Assembly: GCA_028293685.1 (NCBI GenBank) | Contig: JAQGOI010000322.1 | Coordinates: 1 to 11,181, forward strand | Reading direction: 5' to 3' | Source: Lysobacteraceae bacterium | GTDB lineage: Bacteria; Pseudomonadota; Gammaproteobacteria; Xanthomonadales; Xanthomonadaceae | DNA: 11,181 bases | Shown: positions 1 to 8,434 of the stretch, piece after piece | Numbering within the stretch: position 1 is the stretch's first letter | Layout of the letters: each line of letters starts with the position of its first letter | Made by a program: the position numbers and the translations under genes | Notes under the pieces: generated by a model | Database searches by the model: none | Told to the model about the DNA's origin: nothing | Seen by the model: only the letters and a program-made list of their open reading frames with translations

Positions 1-32
1 TGCTTACCGCCCGTAACAACAACTGCGTACAT
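1..32 (-). CDS. rplU: 50S ribosomal protein L21, N-terminal fragment (cut by window edge)
   Basis: The minus strand from position 32 reads ATG followed by codons for M-Y-A-V-V-V-T-G-G-K, the characteristic start of ribosomal protein L21, a component of the large ribosomal subunit. Only ten full codons lie in the window. The start is supported by a purine-rich ribosome binding site, GAGGAA on the minus strand (plus positions 41-46), eight bases before the ATG, and by a promoter further upstream at 97-126. In many bacteria rplU is followed by rpmA and obg, which would lie off the left edge; that is not seen here. The fragment is short, but the peptide, binding site and promoter agree. Confidence 0.85.
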   Translation of the reverse strand, partial: MYAVVVTGGK

Positions 33-96
33 GACCAGACTTCCTCTGTAGTTATTTTTGGTCGCCTGAACGCCGTCGAGGGCGGACAGAAGCGGA

Positions 97-126
97 ATTG
101 TAAGGGTTTCAATCAGTTAGGGTCAA
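97..126 (-). promoter_or_regulatory. Sigma-70 type promoter of rplU
   Basis: On the minus strand TTGACC (plus 121-126) and TACAAT (plus 97-102) are separated by 18 bases. They match the -35 and -10 consensus hexamers at five of six positions each. The predicted transcript would start near position 90 and carry an untranslated leader of about 58 bases before the rplU ATG at 32. This strength of match fits a constitutively expressed ribosomal protein operon. Confidence 0.7.
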
Positions 127-392
127 CCGGCGCCCGGGCAGGATGGGTAATGACGCCGGTTGTCGCGCCGCCGTGGGCCGGGCTGCCCGACAACAGGCCC
201 TGGCAGCGACCAAAAAGCTGAACCGGGCCGCCGCCGCCCCGTCGCAAACCATGCGATCCCACCCTCCCAGACTGGCAAATCCCGGATTTGCCCCCATCCG
301 GATGGCTCGCTACGCTCTCCTGTTGCTCCGCGCCTCCGCGCCGGGCTTTCCTTCCTGCCGGCTGAATCCGGAAACCAGAGACCCTGCCACCG
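127..392. other. Non-coding region between rplU promoter and uvrA, with two inverted repeats
   Basis: About 270 bases without a convincing gene lie between the rplU promoter and uvrA. Reading frames cross this stretch and continue into uvrA, but they have no recognisable protein family and overlap uvrA in the wrong frame. The region must hold the uvrA promoter, but I cannot point to a good -35/-10 pair in the plus direction. No palindromic LexA (SOS) box of the enterobacterial or Xanthomonas type was recognised by eye. Two adjacent inverted repeats lie at 275-291 and 294-305. Confidence 0.6.
275..305. repeat. Pair of adjacent inverted repeats upstream of uvrA
   Basis: GCAAATC (275-281) and GATTTGC (285-291) form a perfect 7-bp stem with a 3-base loop. 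Two bases later comes the perfect 12-base palindrome CCATCCGGATGG (294-305). There is no T-run after either, so a terminator is unlikely. The layout resembles REP-like intergenic elements or a regulatory hairpin. No second copy is visible in this window, so the repeat nature is not shown. Confidence 0.45.
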
Positions 393-3265
<2,873 letters not shown>

Positions 3266-3269
<4 letters not shown>

Positions 3270-3697
3270 CCGATATCCAGCCGGCACAGCCCGAACGACA
3301 TGCAGTCCTGGTGCGCGTGCCACTGTCGGTCCGTTGGCGCGATCTCGACGCGTTCAACCACGTCAACAATTCCCAGTTCCTGGGTTACCTGGAAGAAGCG
3401 CGGCTGCGCTGGATGATCGCGCTACCCGGACAGTGGATGGACGACCATGTCGCACCGGTCGTTGCTGCGGCGCACCTCAATTACCGACGTCCGATCGAAT
3501 GGCCTGCCGAGATCGTCGTCGAACTGTTCGTCGAGCGCCTGGGGACGACCAGCGTCACGATCGGCCATCGCATCGCCAGCACTGACGGTGACGCGCTCCA
3601 TTGCGATGGCAATGTCGTGATGGTGTGGATCGACAAACGCAGCGGTCGGCCATCGCCGTTGCCTGATGTCGTGCGCGAGTCCTGCTCACCGGCCTGA
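3266..3697 (+). CDS. Hotdog-fold acyl-CoA thioesterase (4HBT-like)
   Basis: This 143-residue protein has the single-hotdog-domain size and pattern of the 4-hydroxybenzoyl-CoA thioesterase superfamily, cytoplasmic enzymes that hydrolyse acyl-CoA thioesters. The key stretch is [20 protein letters not shown] (residues 23-42). D28 sits at the position of the catalytic aspartate, followed by the H-V-N-N motif typical of this superfamily. A later segment, [17 protein letters not shown] (71-87), is the usual central strand region. The true substrate cannot be read from sequence; long- or medium-chain acyl-CoA is a guess from the family. ATG 3266 overlaps the uvrA stop in an ATGA arrangement, which suggests translational coupling, although thioesterase and DNA repair have no known functional link. 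The end converges with the copper chaperone gene, 12 bases away. Confidence 0.88.
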
Positions 3698-3709
3698 CGC
3701 GCACCGGCG

Positions 3710-4162
3710 TCAGGGCATCGCCGCGCGCACGGTGAACTTCCCGGTGATCCTGCGTCCGTCGCGCAACGAAAAATCGATCGGGACCTGATCGCCCGCCTTC
3801 GGCGCGAAGGTCGGTTGCATCAGCATGAGATGCAAGCCGCCTGGCTTGAAATCCACTGCCGTGTTGGGCGCGATGCGGACCATCGGAACCGCCCGCATGT
3901 GGCTGATGCCGTTTTCAAGCCTGCTTTCATGCATCGATGTGTCGGCGAATGCTTTGCTGTCCGCCCGTATCAGCGCCGCCTCGCTGGGGCATGGATTCAC
4001 GACGCGCGCGTAACCGGCGAGCATGCCCATCCCGCCTGGCGTCAGGCGGATCCAACCGTCGCGGACCTCGGGTACGCAGCGCGCACTGGCGGAAGCCGTG
4101 CTGGTGGCGATGCATGCGAGCATGGAGAAAGCGACGGCACGCCCGATCGAATTGTTTTTCAT
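3710..4162 (-). CDS. Periplasmic PCu(A)C copper chaperone
   Basis: The 150-residue product carries an N-terminal signal peptide (residues 1 to about 27, ending in Ala-Ser-Ala repeats) and a PCu(A)C domain. This family binds Cu(I) in the periplasm and can deliver it to the CuA site of cytochrome c oxidase. The diagnostic H-x10-M-x21-H-x-M pattern is exact: H78, M89, H111, M113, within GISHMR and PGGLHLMLM. C29 and C58 could form a disulfide. The usual partner genes (SCO, TonB-dependent receptor) are not adjacent here. The start at 4162 is the only reasonable one ahead of the signal peptide, but the leader is odd. A GAGGG touches the ATG directly, and a TATCAT hexamer lies six bases upstream, which could mean a leaderless transcript. 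Confidence 0.92.
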   Translation of the reverse strand: MKNNSIGRAVAFSMLACIATSTASASARCVPEVRDGWIRLTPGGMGMLAGYARVVNPCPSEAALIRADSKAFADTSMHESRLENGISHMRAVPMVRIAPNTAVDFKPGGLHLMLMQPTFAPKAGDQVPIDFSLRDGRRITGKFTVRAAMP

Positions 4163-4168
4163 CCCTCT

Positions 4169-4174
4169 ATGATA
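4169..4174 (-). promoter_or_regulatory. Possible -10 element of the copper chaperone gene
   Basis: The minus strand reads TATCAT (one mismatch more than consensus TATAAT would allow for a strong site) six bases before the ATG at 4162. Transcription from it would begin at or next to the start codon. No convincing -35 hexamer is found 16-18 bases upstream, so this is only a candidate. Confidence 0.3.
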
Positions 4175-4218
4175 CCGATGCTCGCGAACACGCCCGATTC
4201 GCGACAAGGAGACAACTG

Positions 4219-4980
4219 ATGACCAGTCTTGTCCAACGCACCGCGCACGGCTTCGTGCACGTGTTGCAGATGGCACGTCCCCCCGTGAATGCCTTGAATC
4301 CGGCGCTGTGCGTCGATCTGTCGACCGCGATCGAGCAGGCCATTGCCGACGGCGCGCGGGGGCTCGTGCTGGCCGGTGGCCCCAAAGTGTTTTCTGCTGG
4401 CCTTGATGTCCCCTATCTGCTGTCGCTGGGCGGCGATCGCGCCGCCCTGACGAATGCATGGACGCAGTTTTTCGACTGTGCACGCGCCCTCGCGCAGGCG
4501 CCCGTCCCGGTGGTCGCCGCGATCGGCGGACACGCGCCCGCTGGCGGCTGCGTGCTCGGCCTGTGCTGCGACTACCGGGTGATGGCGAGCGGTCCATACC
4601 GGATCGGACTCAACGAGACTCGCGTGGGCCTGGCGGCGCCCGAAGGCATCCAGCACCTGCTGAGGCGGGTGGTGGGCGCGCATCGCGCCGCACGCCTGCT
4701 GATCACCGGCGAGCTTGTCGATGCCGAGCAGGCGCTGGCGATCGGGCTGGTCGACGAACTGACTGACATCGACATGGTTTCGACAAGGGCGCGCGTCTGG
4801 CTGGACGATCTGCTCACGCTCCCGCCCCAGCCGATGCTGCAGACACGCGCGATTTCCAATGCCGACCTGATCGACGCATTGCAACCCGGACGCATCCAGC
4901 TGGATCGATTTATCGACGCCTGGTTTTCGGCCGATACCCAGGCCGGGCTGCAGGCGCTGGTTGCTTCGCTGGGCAAATAG
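4219..4980 (+). CDS. Enoyl-CoA isomerase of the crotonase superfamily (ECI1-like)
   Basis: The 253-residue protein is a crotonase fold that resembles mitochondrial delta3,delta2-enoyl-CoA isomerase (ECI1), which moves the double bond of unsaturated acyl-CoAs so that beta-oxidation can continue. Oxyanion-hole segments are VFSAGLD (57-63) and PAGGC (107-111). The motif IGLNETRVGLAAPEG (129-143) closely matches the ECI1 signature, with E133 as the catalytic base. The first glutamate used by hydratases is replaced by V112, which fits an isomerase and argues against a hydratase. The start ATG has a strong AAGGAGA binding site (4206-4212) six bases upstream. The gene diverges from the copper chaperone and converges with the sulfurtransferase gene, 34 bases away, so it is probably a single-gene unit. 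Confidence 0.88.
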   Translation: MTSLVQRTAHGFVHVLQMARPPVNALNPALCVDLSTAIEQAIADGARGLVLAGGPKVFSAGLDVPYLLSLGGDRAALTNAWTQFFDCARALAQAPVPVVAAIGGHAPAGGCVLGLCCDYRVMASGPYRIGLNETRVGLAAPEGIQHLLRRVVGAHRAARLLITGELVDAEQALAIGLVDELTDIDMVSTRARVWLDDLLTLPPQPMLQTRAISNADLIDALQPGRIQLDRFIDAWFSADTQAGLQALVASLGK

Positions 4981-5014
4981 CCGAGCGTACGTTTCCAGCG
5001 GCGATCTGGTGGCG

Positions 5015-5863
5015 CTAGGCTTCACCTGTGGCGATCGGGCGACTGCCGTCGGCGATCCAGCCGCTCCACGATCCGGTAAACAGCCTGGCGCCCTTGAGGC
5101 CGGCGCGTTCCATCGCCAGCAGGTGGTGGCAGGCCGTCACCCCGCTGCCGCACATGACCATGGTGCCTTCCGGCGGATGCGTGCCCAGCAGCTCGCGAAA
5201 CTCGGCTGCCAATTGCACGGGCGACTTGAAGCGCTGGTCGGTCAGGTTGCTTGAATAAGCACGGTTGCGTGCCCCGGGGACATGTCCGGCGACCTTGTCG
5301 ATGGGTTCGCTCTCCCCACGAAAACGCTCCGGACCGCGCGCATCGATCAATAGTTCGCCGGCCTGCAGGCCCGCGGCCACCTGGTCGGGACCGAGCAGGC
5401 GAGTGCGATCGAATTCGGCGACGTAGCGCAGATGCATCGGCGCCGGGACGCGGCTGTCGGCAGGCAAGCCAAGGGCCGTCCATCGCGACCAGCCCCCGTC
5501 CAGCACCGCGACTTTTTCATGGCCCAGCGTCCTCAGCAGAAACCACAGTCGCGCCGCGTAAGCACCATCGCCGTCGTCATAGGCCACCACCTGGTGCGCA
5601 GGCGTGATGCCCCATTTGCCGAGTTTCCCGGTGAAATCCGCGGCGTCCGGCCATGGGTGCCGACCCTCGCCGTGCCGGCGTTGATCGGACAGGTCCCGAT
5701 CCAGATGGGCATAAACCGCACCCGGTATGTGCCCGCGAAGATATGCCCCCTCGCCGGCGCCCGGGTTCATCAGCGAAGAGCGGCAGTCCAGGACAACCAG
5801 GTCCTGTCGGCTCAAGGCCATCGCCAGGGTTTCGGCAGCGACCAGCGTCGTCCATCCGCTCAC
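5015..5863 (-). CDS. sseA: 3-mercaptopyruvate sulfurtransferase, two rhodanese domains (SseA-like)
   Basis: This 282-residue protein has the tandem rhodanese layout: an inactive N-terminal domain (about 5-135, with LDCRSS, HIPGA and LDGGW) and a catalytic C-terminal domain (about 155-275, with LIDARGPERFRGESEPID and HVPGARN). The active loop is CGSGVTA (238-244) with C238 as the sulfur acceptor. CGSGVTA is typical of 3-mercaptopyruvate sulfurtransferase; thiosulfate sulfurtransferases usually have CRKGVTA. The enzyme moves sulfur from mercaptopyruvate to thiols or cyanide. The start is GTG at 5863, sharing four bases (GTGA) with the stop of the Nudix gene, so translation is probably coupled. 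An ATG alternative is not present near the domain start. It is the last gene of a three-gene minus-strand operon. Confidence 0.93.
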   Translation of the reverse strand: MSGWTTLVAAETLAMALSRQDLVVLDCRSSLMNPGAGEGAYLRGHIPGAVYAHLDRDLSDQRRHGEGRHPWPDAADFTGKLGKWGITPAHQVVAYDDGDGAYAARLWFLLRTLGHEKVAVLDGGWSRWTALGLPADSRVPAPMHLRYVAEFDRTRLLGPDQVAAGLQAGELLIDARGPERFRGESEPIDKVAGHVPGARNRAYSSNLTDQRFKSPVQLAAEFRELLGTHPPEGTMVMCGSGVTACHHLLAMERAGLKGARLFTGSWSGWIADGSRPIATGEA

Positions 5864-6492
5864 GGCGTATTCTCCAGGCGTTCCCGCAGGTTCAGCAGAA
5901 TCGACGCACTTACACCCCAGATGCGTCGTTGTCGCCCCACATCAAGCGGCTCGACAGGATCAACGAATTCGAGGACCGAACGCGGACGCCCACGAAATTC
6001 GACGTCGATTGTCCGAAGGTTGTCCGGATCCATCAGGTAACTGAAAGGGACCTCGAACACCTCCTCGACCTCGCCCGGATGGGGCTTGGCGACGTAGTCC
6101 GACGCGATGACCGCAACCAGTGGCAGTACCCGAAAGCCGGTCACGGTCCGCACGGGGTCGAGGTAACCCAGTGGATGGATTTCCGGTGCGTCGATACCGA
6201 CTTCCTCGGCGGTTTCACGCAGGGCGGCCGCACAGGCATCCGCATCGCCAGGCTCGACCCGACCACCGGGGAAACTGACCTGGCCGGCATGATGGCGCAG
6301 GCCATGGGTGCGTCGCGTAAACAGAACCTGCAGGCCATCCGGTCGCGGCACGAGGCCGACGAGCACAGCCGCGAGGACCGGTGCAGTCGATGCCCCAAGG
6401 TCGTTCAATTCGGCGAGATTCCAGCACTCCCCGACAGGCGGCGCGTCCAGTGGATGCAGTGCAGCCTGGATGCGCGCCAGTTCGGCGTTCAT
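5860..6492 (-). CDS. nudL: Nudix hydrolase, CoA pyrophosphatase (NudL family)
   Basis: The 210-residue protein belongs to the Nudix group that cleaves coenzyme A and its derivatives to 3',5'-ADP and phosphopantetheine. The family-specific stretch ahead of the Nudix box is clear: VLFTRRTHGLRHHAGQVSFP (57-76), followed by GGRVEPGD and RETAEEVGI (92-100), whose glutamates bind the catalytic metal. D83 stands where the classical Nudix box has glutamate, with one extra residue before the RE, as is usual in NudL proteins. ATG 6492 is chosen because it overlaps the stop of the DUF1289 gene by four bases and gives the normal family length. A longer reading frame to 6645 would overlap that gene entirely. 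It may adjust CoA turnover, which is a loose metabolic link to the acyl-CoA genes nearby (inference). Confidence 0.93.
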   Translation of the reverse strand: MNAELARIQAALHPLDAPPVGECWNLAELNDLGASTAPVLAAVLVGLVPRPDGLQVLFTRRTHGLRHHAGQVSFPGGRVEPGDADACAAALRETAEEVGIDAPEIHPLGYLDPVRTVTGFRVLPLVAVIASDYVAKPHPGEVEEVFEVPFSYLMDPDNLRTIDVEFRGRPRSVLEFVDPVEPLDVGRQRRIWGVSASILLNLRERLENTP

Positions 6493-6695
6493 TCGGCTCG
6501 CCGCGACTCGCGCTGGGGCAGTACGCTTTCCATCAACCACAGTCGTTGGCGATCGGTCATCTGCAACCAGCCGGCGATCTCCTCGCCGGTGCGCTGACAC
6601 CCCTCGCACAGCCCCCGGCTGTCCAGGCGGCACACACCCGTGCACGGACTCGGGACCGCTGTCCTGACAGGAACTCTGGTTGGGATGTCGCTCAA
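6489..6695 (-). CDS. DUF1289 family small cysteine-motif protein
   Basis: This 68-residue protein shows the DUF1289 pattern SPCTGVCRLDSRGLCEGCQR (17-35 region) followed by T-x-x-E-I-x-x-W-x-x-M. The four cysteines are C18, C22, C30 and C33; they suggest metal or iron-sulfur binding, but no function is established for the family. No ATG exists in this frame. TTG 6695 is preferred because GGA lies seven bases upstream and it gives a normal N-terminus. TTG 6707 would fall inside the T-run of the preceding terminator. The stop shares four bases with the nudL start, and the gene heads the DUF1289-nudL-sseA operon. I see no obvious separate promoter between it and the upstream terminator. Confidence 0.85.
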   Translation of the reverse strand: MSDIPTRVPVRTAVPSPCTGVCRLDSRGLCEGCQRTGEEIAGWLQMTDRQRLWLMESVLPQRESRRAE

Positions 6696-6705
6696 ATGTC
6701 GATCC

Positions 6706-6734
6706 AAAAAAAACCCGGCTTCTGGAAAGCCGGG
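6706..6734 (-). terminator. Intrinsic terminator behind the FKBP-like gene
   Basis: On the minus strand a perfect 8-bp stem (CCCGGCTT, five-base loop, AAGCCGGG; plus 6714-6734) is followed directly by eight T residues (plus 6706-6713). It lies 36 bases past the stop of the FKBP-like gene and just ahead of the DUF1289 start, so it should end most transcripts of the former. Confidence 0.9.
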
Positions 6735-6747
6735 TCGGTGCTCTGCC

Positions 6748-6762
6748 CCGGACAGGGTCCGG
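6748..6762. other. Small hairpin between FKBP-like stop and terminator
   Basis: CCGGAC (6748-6753), a three-base loop and GTCCGG (6757-6762) make a perfect 6-bp hairpin. It lies between the FKBP-like stop codon and the main terminator, so the transcript would end in two tandem hairpins. It has no T-run of its own and may simply protect the 3' end of the message. Confidence 0.5.
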
Positions 6763-6770
6763 TCGGCTGA

Positions 6771-7451
6771 TTACTTGACGCTCAGAAGCTTGACCTCGTA
6801 CACCGCCGCAAGATTCGGCGGCATGTCGGTCCGCGGATCATTGCCGAACGCCGACGGCACTACGATCTCCCACTTGGAACCAGCTGGCATCTGCATCAGC
6901 ACTTCACGAATGCCCGCCGTCGGAATCTGGCTGATCTTCATGCTGGGGGTCTTCTGTGCCGGCTGCGGCTGCGTCGGACGCTCACCCAACGGATAGGGTT
7001 GGCTCACTTCGAGGTCGACGGTGCTGGCGAGAGTGGGCTTGGCGCCGTTGCCCGATTCCATGACGCGATACTGCACGCCGCTCGGAAGCACCTTCACGCC
7101 GGGCTTGCTGCGATTCTGGGCGAGGAAGGCATCGCTTTTGGTTTTGTTGTCGACGGACGCTTTCTCGAAGGCTGCCTTGGCCTTGGCGTCCATGCGCTGC
7201 ATCATCGACGTGTAGGCCGATTTCATCTGCTCGACGGGAACAGTCGGCGTCTTCTTGGCATAACCGTCCTGGACAGCCTTGACGACCGTGTTGATATCCA
7301 GCGTCTCTCCGCTGCTCATCAGCTGGTTGCCGAACTGGAAGCCAAGGGCGTAGCTCAGCTGTCCCTTCGAGGAGGACGTGTCCTGGGCAAGGGCTGTGCC
7401 CCCGGTCAGGGTGAGGGCCACAAGGGTGGCAGCAAGCAGGCGCAACTTCAT
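6771..7451 (-). CDS. Exported FKBP/Mip-like protein with degenerate isomerase domain
   Basis: The 226-residue product has a signal peptide (1-22, cleavage expected after TALA), then a helical N-terminal part like the FKBP_N dimerisation domain of Mip/FkpA (about 28-118; LSYALGFQFG is characteristic). The C-terminal domain starts as a normal FKBP (LPSGVQYRVMESGNGAKP, 122-139) and keeps L-x-x-M-P-A-G-S-K-W-E and a final YEVKLLSV. The strand pair that normally carries H-Y-x-G-x-L-x-D-G-x-x-F-D is replaced by a Pro/Gln-rich segment (about 150-170). Known active-site aromatic and aspartate residues are thus missing. It may be a periplasmic chaperone rather than an active prolyl isomerase (inference). 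ATG 7451 is chosen over the TTG at 7460 because GGAGG sits nine bases before it. Confidence 0.85.
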   Translation of the reverse strand: MKLRLLAATLVALTLTGGTALAQDTSSSKGQLSYALGFQFGNQLMSSGETLDINTVVKAVQDGYAKKTPTVPVEQMKSAYTSMMQRMDAKAKAAFEKASVDNKTKSDAFLAQNRSKPGVKVLPSGVQYRVMESGNGAKPTLASTVDLEVSQPYPLGERPTQPQPAQKTPSMKISQIPTAGIREVLMQMPAGSKWEIVVPSAFGNDPRTDMPPNLAAVYEVKLLSVK

Positions 7452-7488
7452 TCGGTACAACCTCCGGATTGGAGTCCCATCATGGATC

Positions 7489-7507
7489 GGGGCGGCCGAG
7501 CCGCCCC
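7489..7507. other. GC-rich hairpin in the leader of the FKBP-like gene
   Basis: GGGGCGGC (7489-7496), loop CGA and GCCGCCCC (7500-7507) form a perfect 8-bp stem, 38 bases upstream of the FKBP-like start codon. Neither strand has a T-run after it, so it is not a standard terminator. If transcribed, it would form a stable structure in the 5' leader of the minus-strand message. Confidence 0.5.
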
Positions 7508-7543
7508 GCCAGACAAGACGCTATGACACGTTAGGATAGCGGG

Positions 7544-7564
7544 CAGTGGGCTTAACCGCCACTG
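7544..7564. other. Inverted repeat in the divergent FKBP-like/enoyl-CoA hydratase region
   Basis: CAGTGG (7544-7549) and CCACTG (7559-7564) form a 6-bp inverted repeat with nine bases between the arms, in the 193-base region between the two divergent genes. It could be an operator or chance. No clear promoter hexamers for either gene were found nearby; TAGGAT at 7532-7537 lacks a -35 partner. Confidence 0.3.
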
Positions 7565-7644
7565 ACGACCCTCTTCCGACCCTGCGTGTGCCGACAAGTT
7601 CCAGGCCTTGGAGCGGGCGGCCACCGATCGCCGAAAACACGCTC

Positions 7645-8427
7645 ATGACCGATTCACTCCTGCAGATCAGCGATCACGGCCCGGTGCGAATCATCACCAT
7701 CAACCGGCCGGACAAGCTCAACGCACTCGATGCCGCAACCTTGGACGCGCTGCACGCGGCTTTCGCGCTGGCGGCCGGCGCGATCGACGTGCGCGTCGTC
7801 GTCCTGACCGGCGCCGGACCGAAGGCGTTCGTCGCCGGCGCCGACATCGCGCAGATGACAGGATTGACCCCGGTTCAGGGTCGCGATTTTTCCCTGCGCG
7901 GCCAACGGATGATGCGCGAGGTTGAAACCATGCCCAAGCCGGTGATCGCGATGATCAACGGGTTCGCGCTGGGCGGTGGACTGGAACTGGCAATGTGCTG
8001 TCACCTGCGCTTCGCAGCGGACACCGCGAAGGTCGGCCAGCCGGAAATCAATCTCGGCCTGATCCCTGGTTTCGGTGGCAGCCAGCGCCTGTTGCGTTTG
8101 GCCGGTCGCGCCGCGACCCTGGAACTGTGCCTGCTGGGCGCGCCCATCGACGCGAACCGGGCGCATCAGCTTGGAATCGTCAACCGGGTCTTTCCGGCAG
8201 CGGAACTGCAAACGCGGACGCTGGAAATCGCCGCGCAACTGGCGAACTCGGCGCCGCTTGCCTTGCGCGGCATCCTGGACTGCGTCAATTTCGGAGGAGA
8301 GTCCTCCATCGAGGAAGGCCTGTCCTACGAGAGTGCGCAGTTCGGGCTGATGTTCGCGACACAGGACATGCGCGAAGGCACCGCTGCCTTTCTCGAACGC
8401 CGAAAACCGACGTTCTCCGGATGCTGA
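7645..8427 (+). CDS. Enoyl-CoA hydratase (crotonase)
   Basis: This 260-residue protein is a standard enoyl-CoA hydratase, adding water across the 2,3 double bond of enoyl-CoA in fatty acid beta-oxidation or a related acyl-CoA pathway. The oxyanion-hole segments are FVAGADIAQM (62-71) and NGFALGGGLELAM (105-117). Both catalytic glutamates are present: E114 in GGGLEL and E134 in GQPEINLGLIPGFGG. This contrasts with the isomerase at 4219-4980, which has only the second. ATG 7645 is chosen because the conserved core begins within 15 residues. In-frame extension to GTG 7546 adds a stretch with no family similarity. The Shine-Dalgarno sequence is weak. The gene is followed by an unknown small gene only seven bases on, then nth, probably one transcript. 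Specific substrate chain length is not predictable. Confidence 0.93.
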   Translation: MTDSLLQISDHGPVRIITINRPDKLNALDAATLDALHAAFALAAGAIDVRVVVLTGAGPKAFVAGADIAQMTGLTPVQGRDFSLRGQRMMREVETMPKPVIAMINGFALGGGLELAMCCHLRFAADTAKVGQPEINLGLIPGFGGSQRLLRLAGRAATLELCLLGAPIDANRAHQLGIVNRVFPAAELQTRTLEIAAQLANSAPLALRGILDCVNFGGESSIEEGLSYESAQFGLMFATQDMREGTAAFLERRKPTFSGC

Positions 8428-8434
8428 TCTGCCG

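Noticed and set aside
5653..6597. 314-codon plus-strand frame opposite sseA and nudL
   Set aside because: It is antisense to two genes with clear catalytic motifs and has no protein-family signal of its own.
5860..6645. Longer 261-residue version of the Nudix protein starting at 6645
   Set aside because: The extra 51 residues overlap the DUF1289 gene completely and have no family similarity; ATG 6492 with its 4-base overlap is the natural start.
7489..7507. GC-rich hairpin as a transcription terminator
   Set aside because: Neither strand has a T-run after the stem, and it lies upstream of two divergent genes, where nothing needs terminating.
7546..7644. N-terminal extension of the enoyl-CoA hydratase from GTG 7546
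   Set aside because: The added 33 residues look like translated intergenic DNA, and the family's normal N-terminus begins at ATG 7645.
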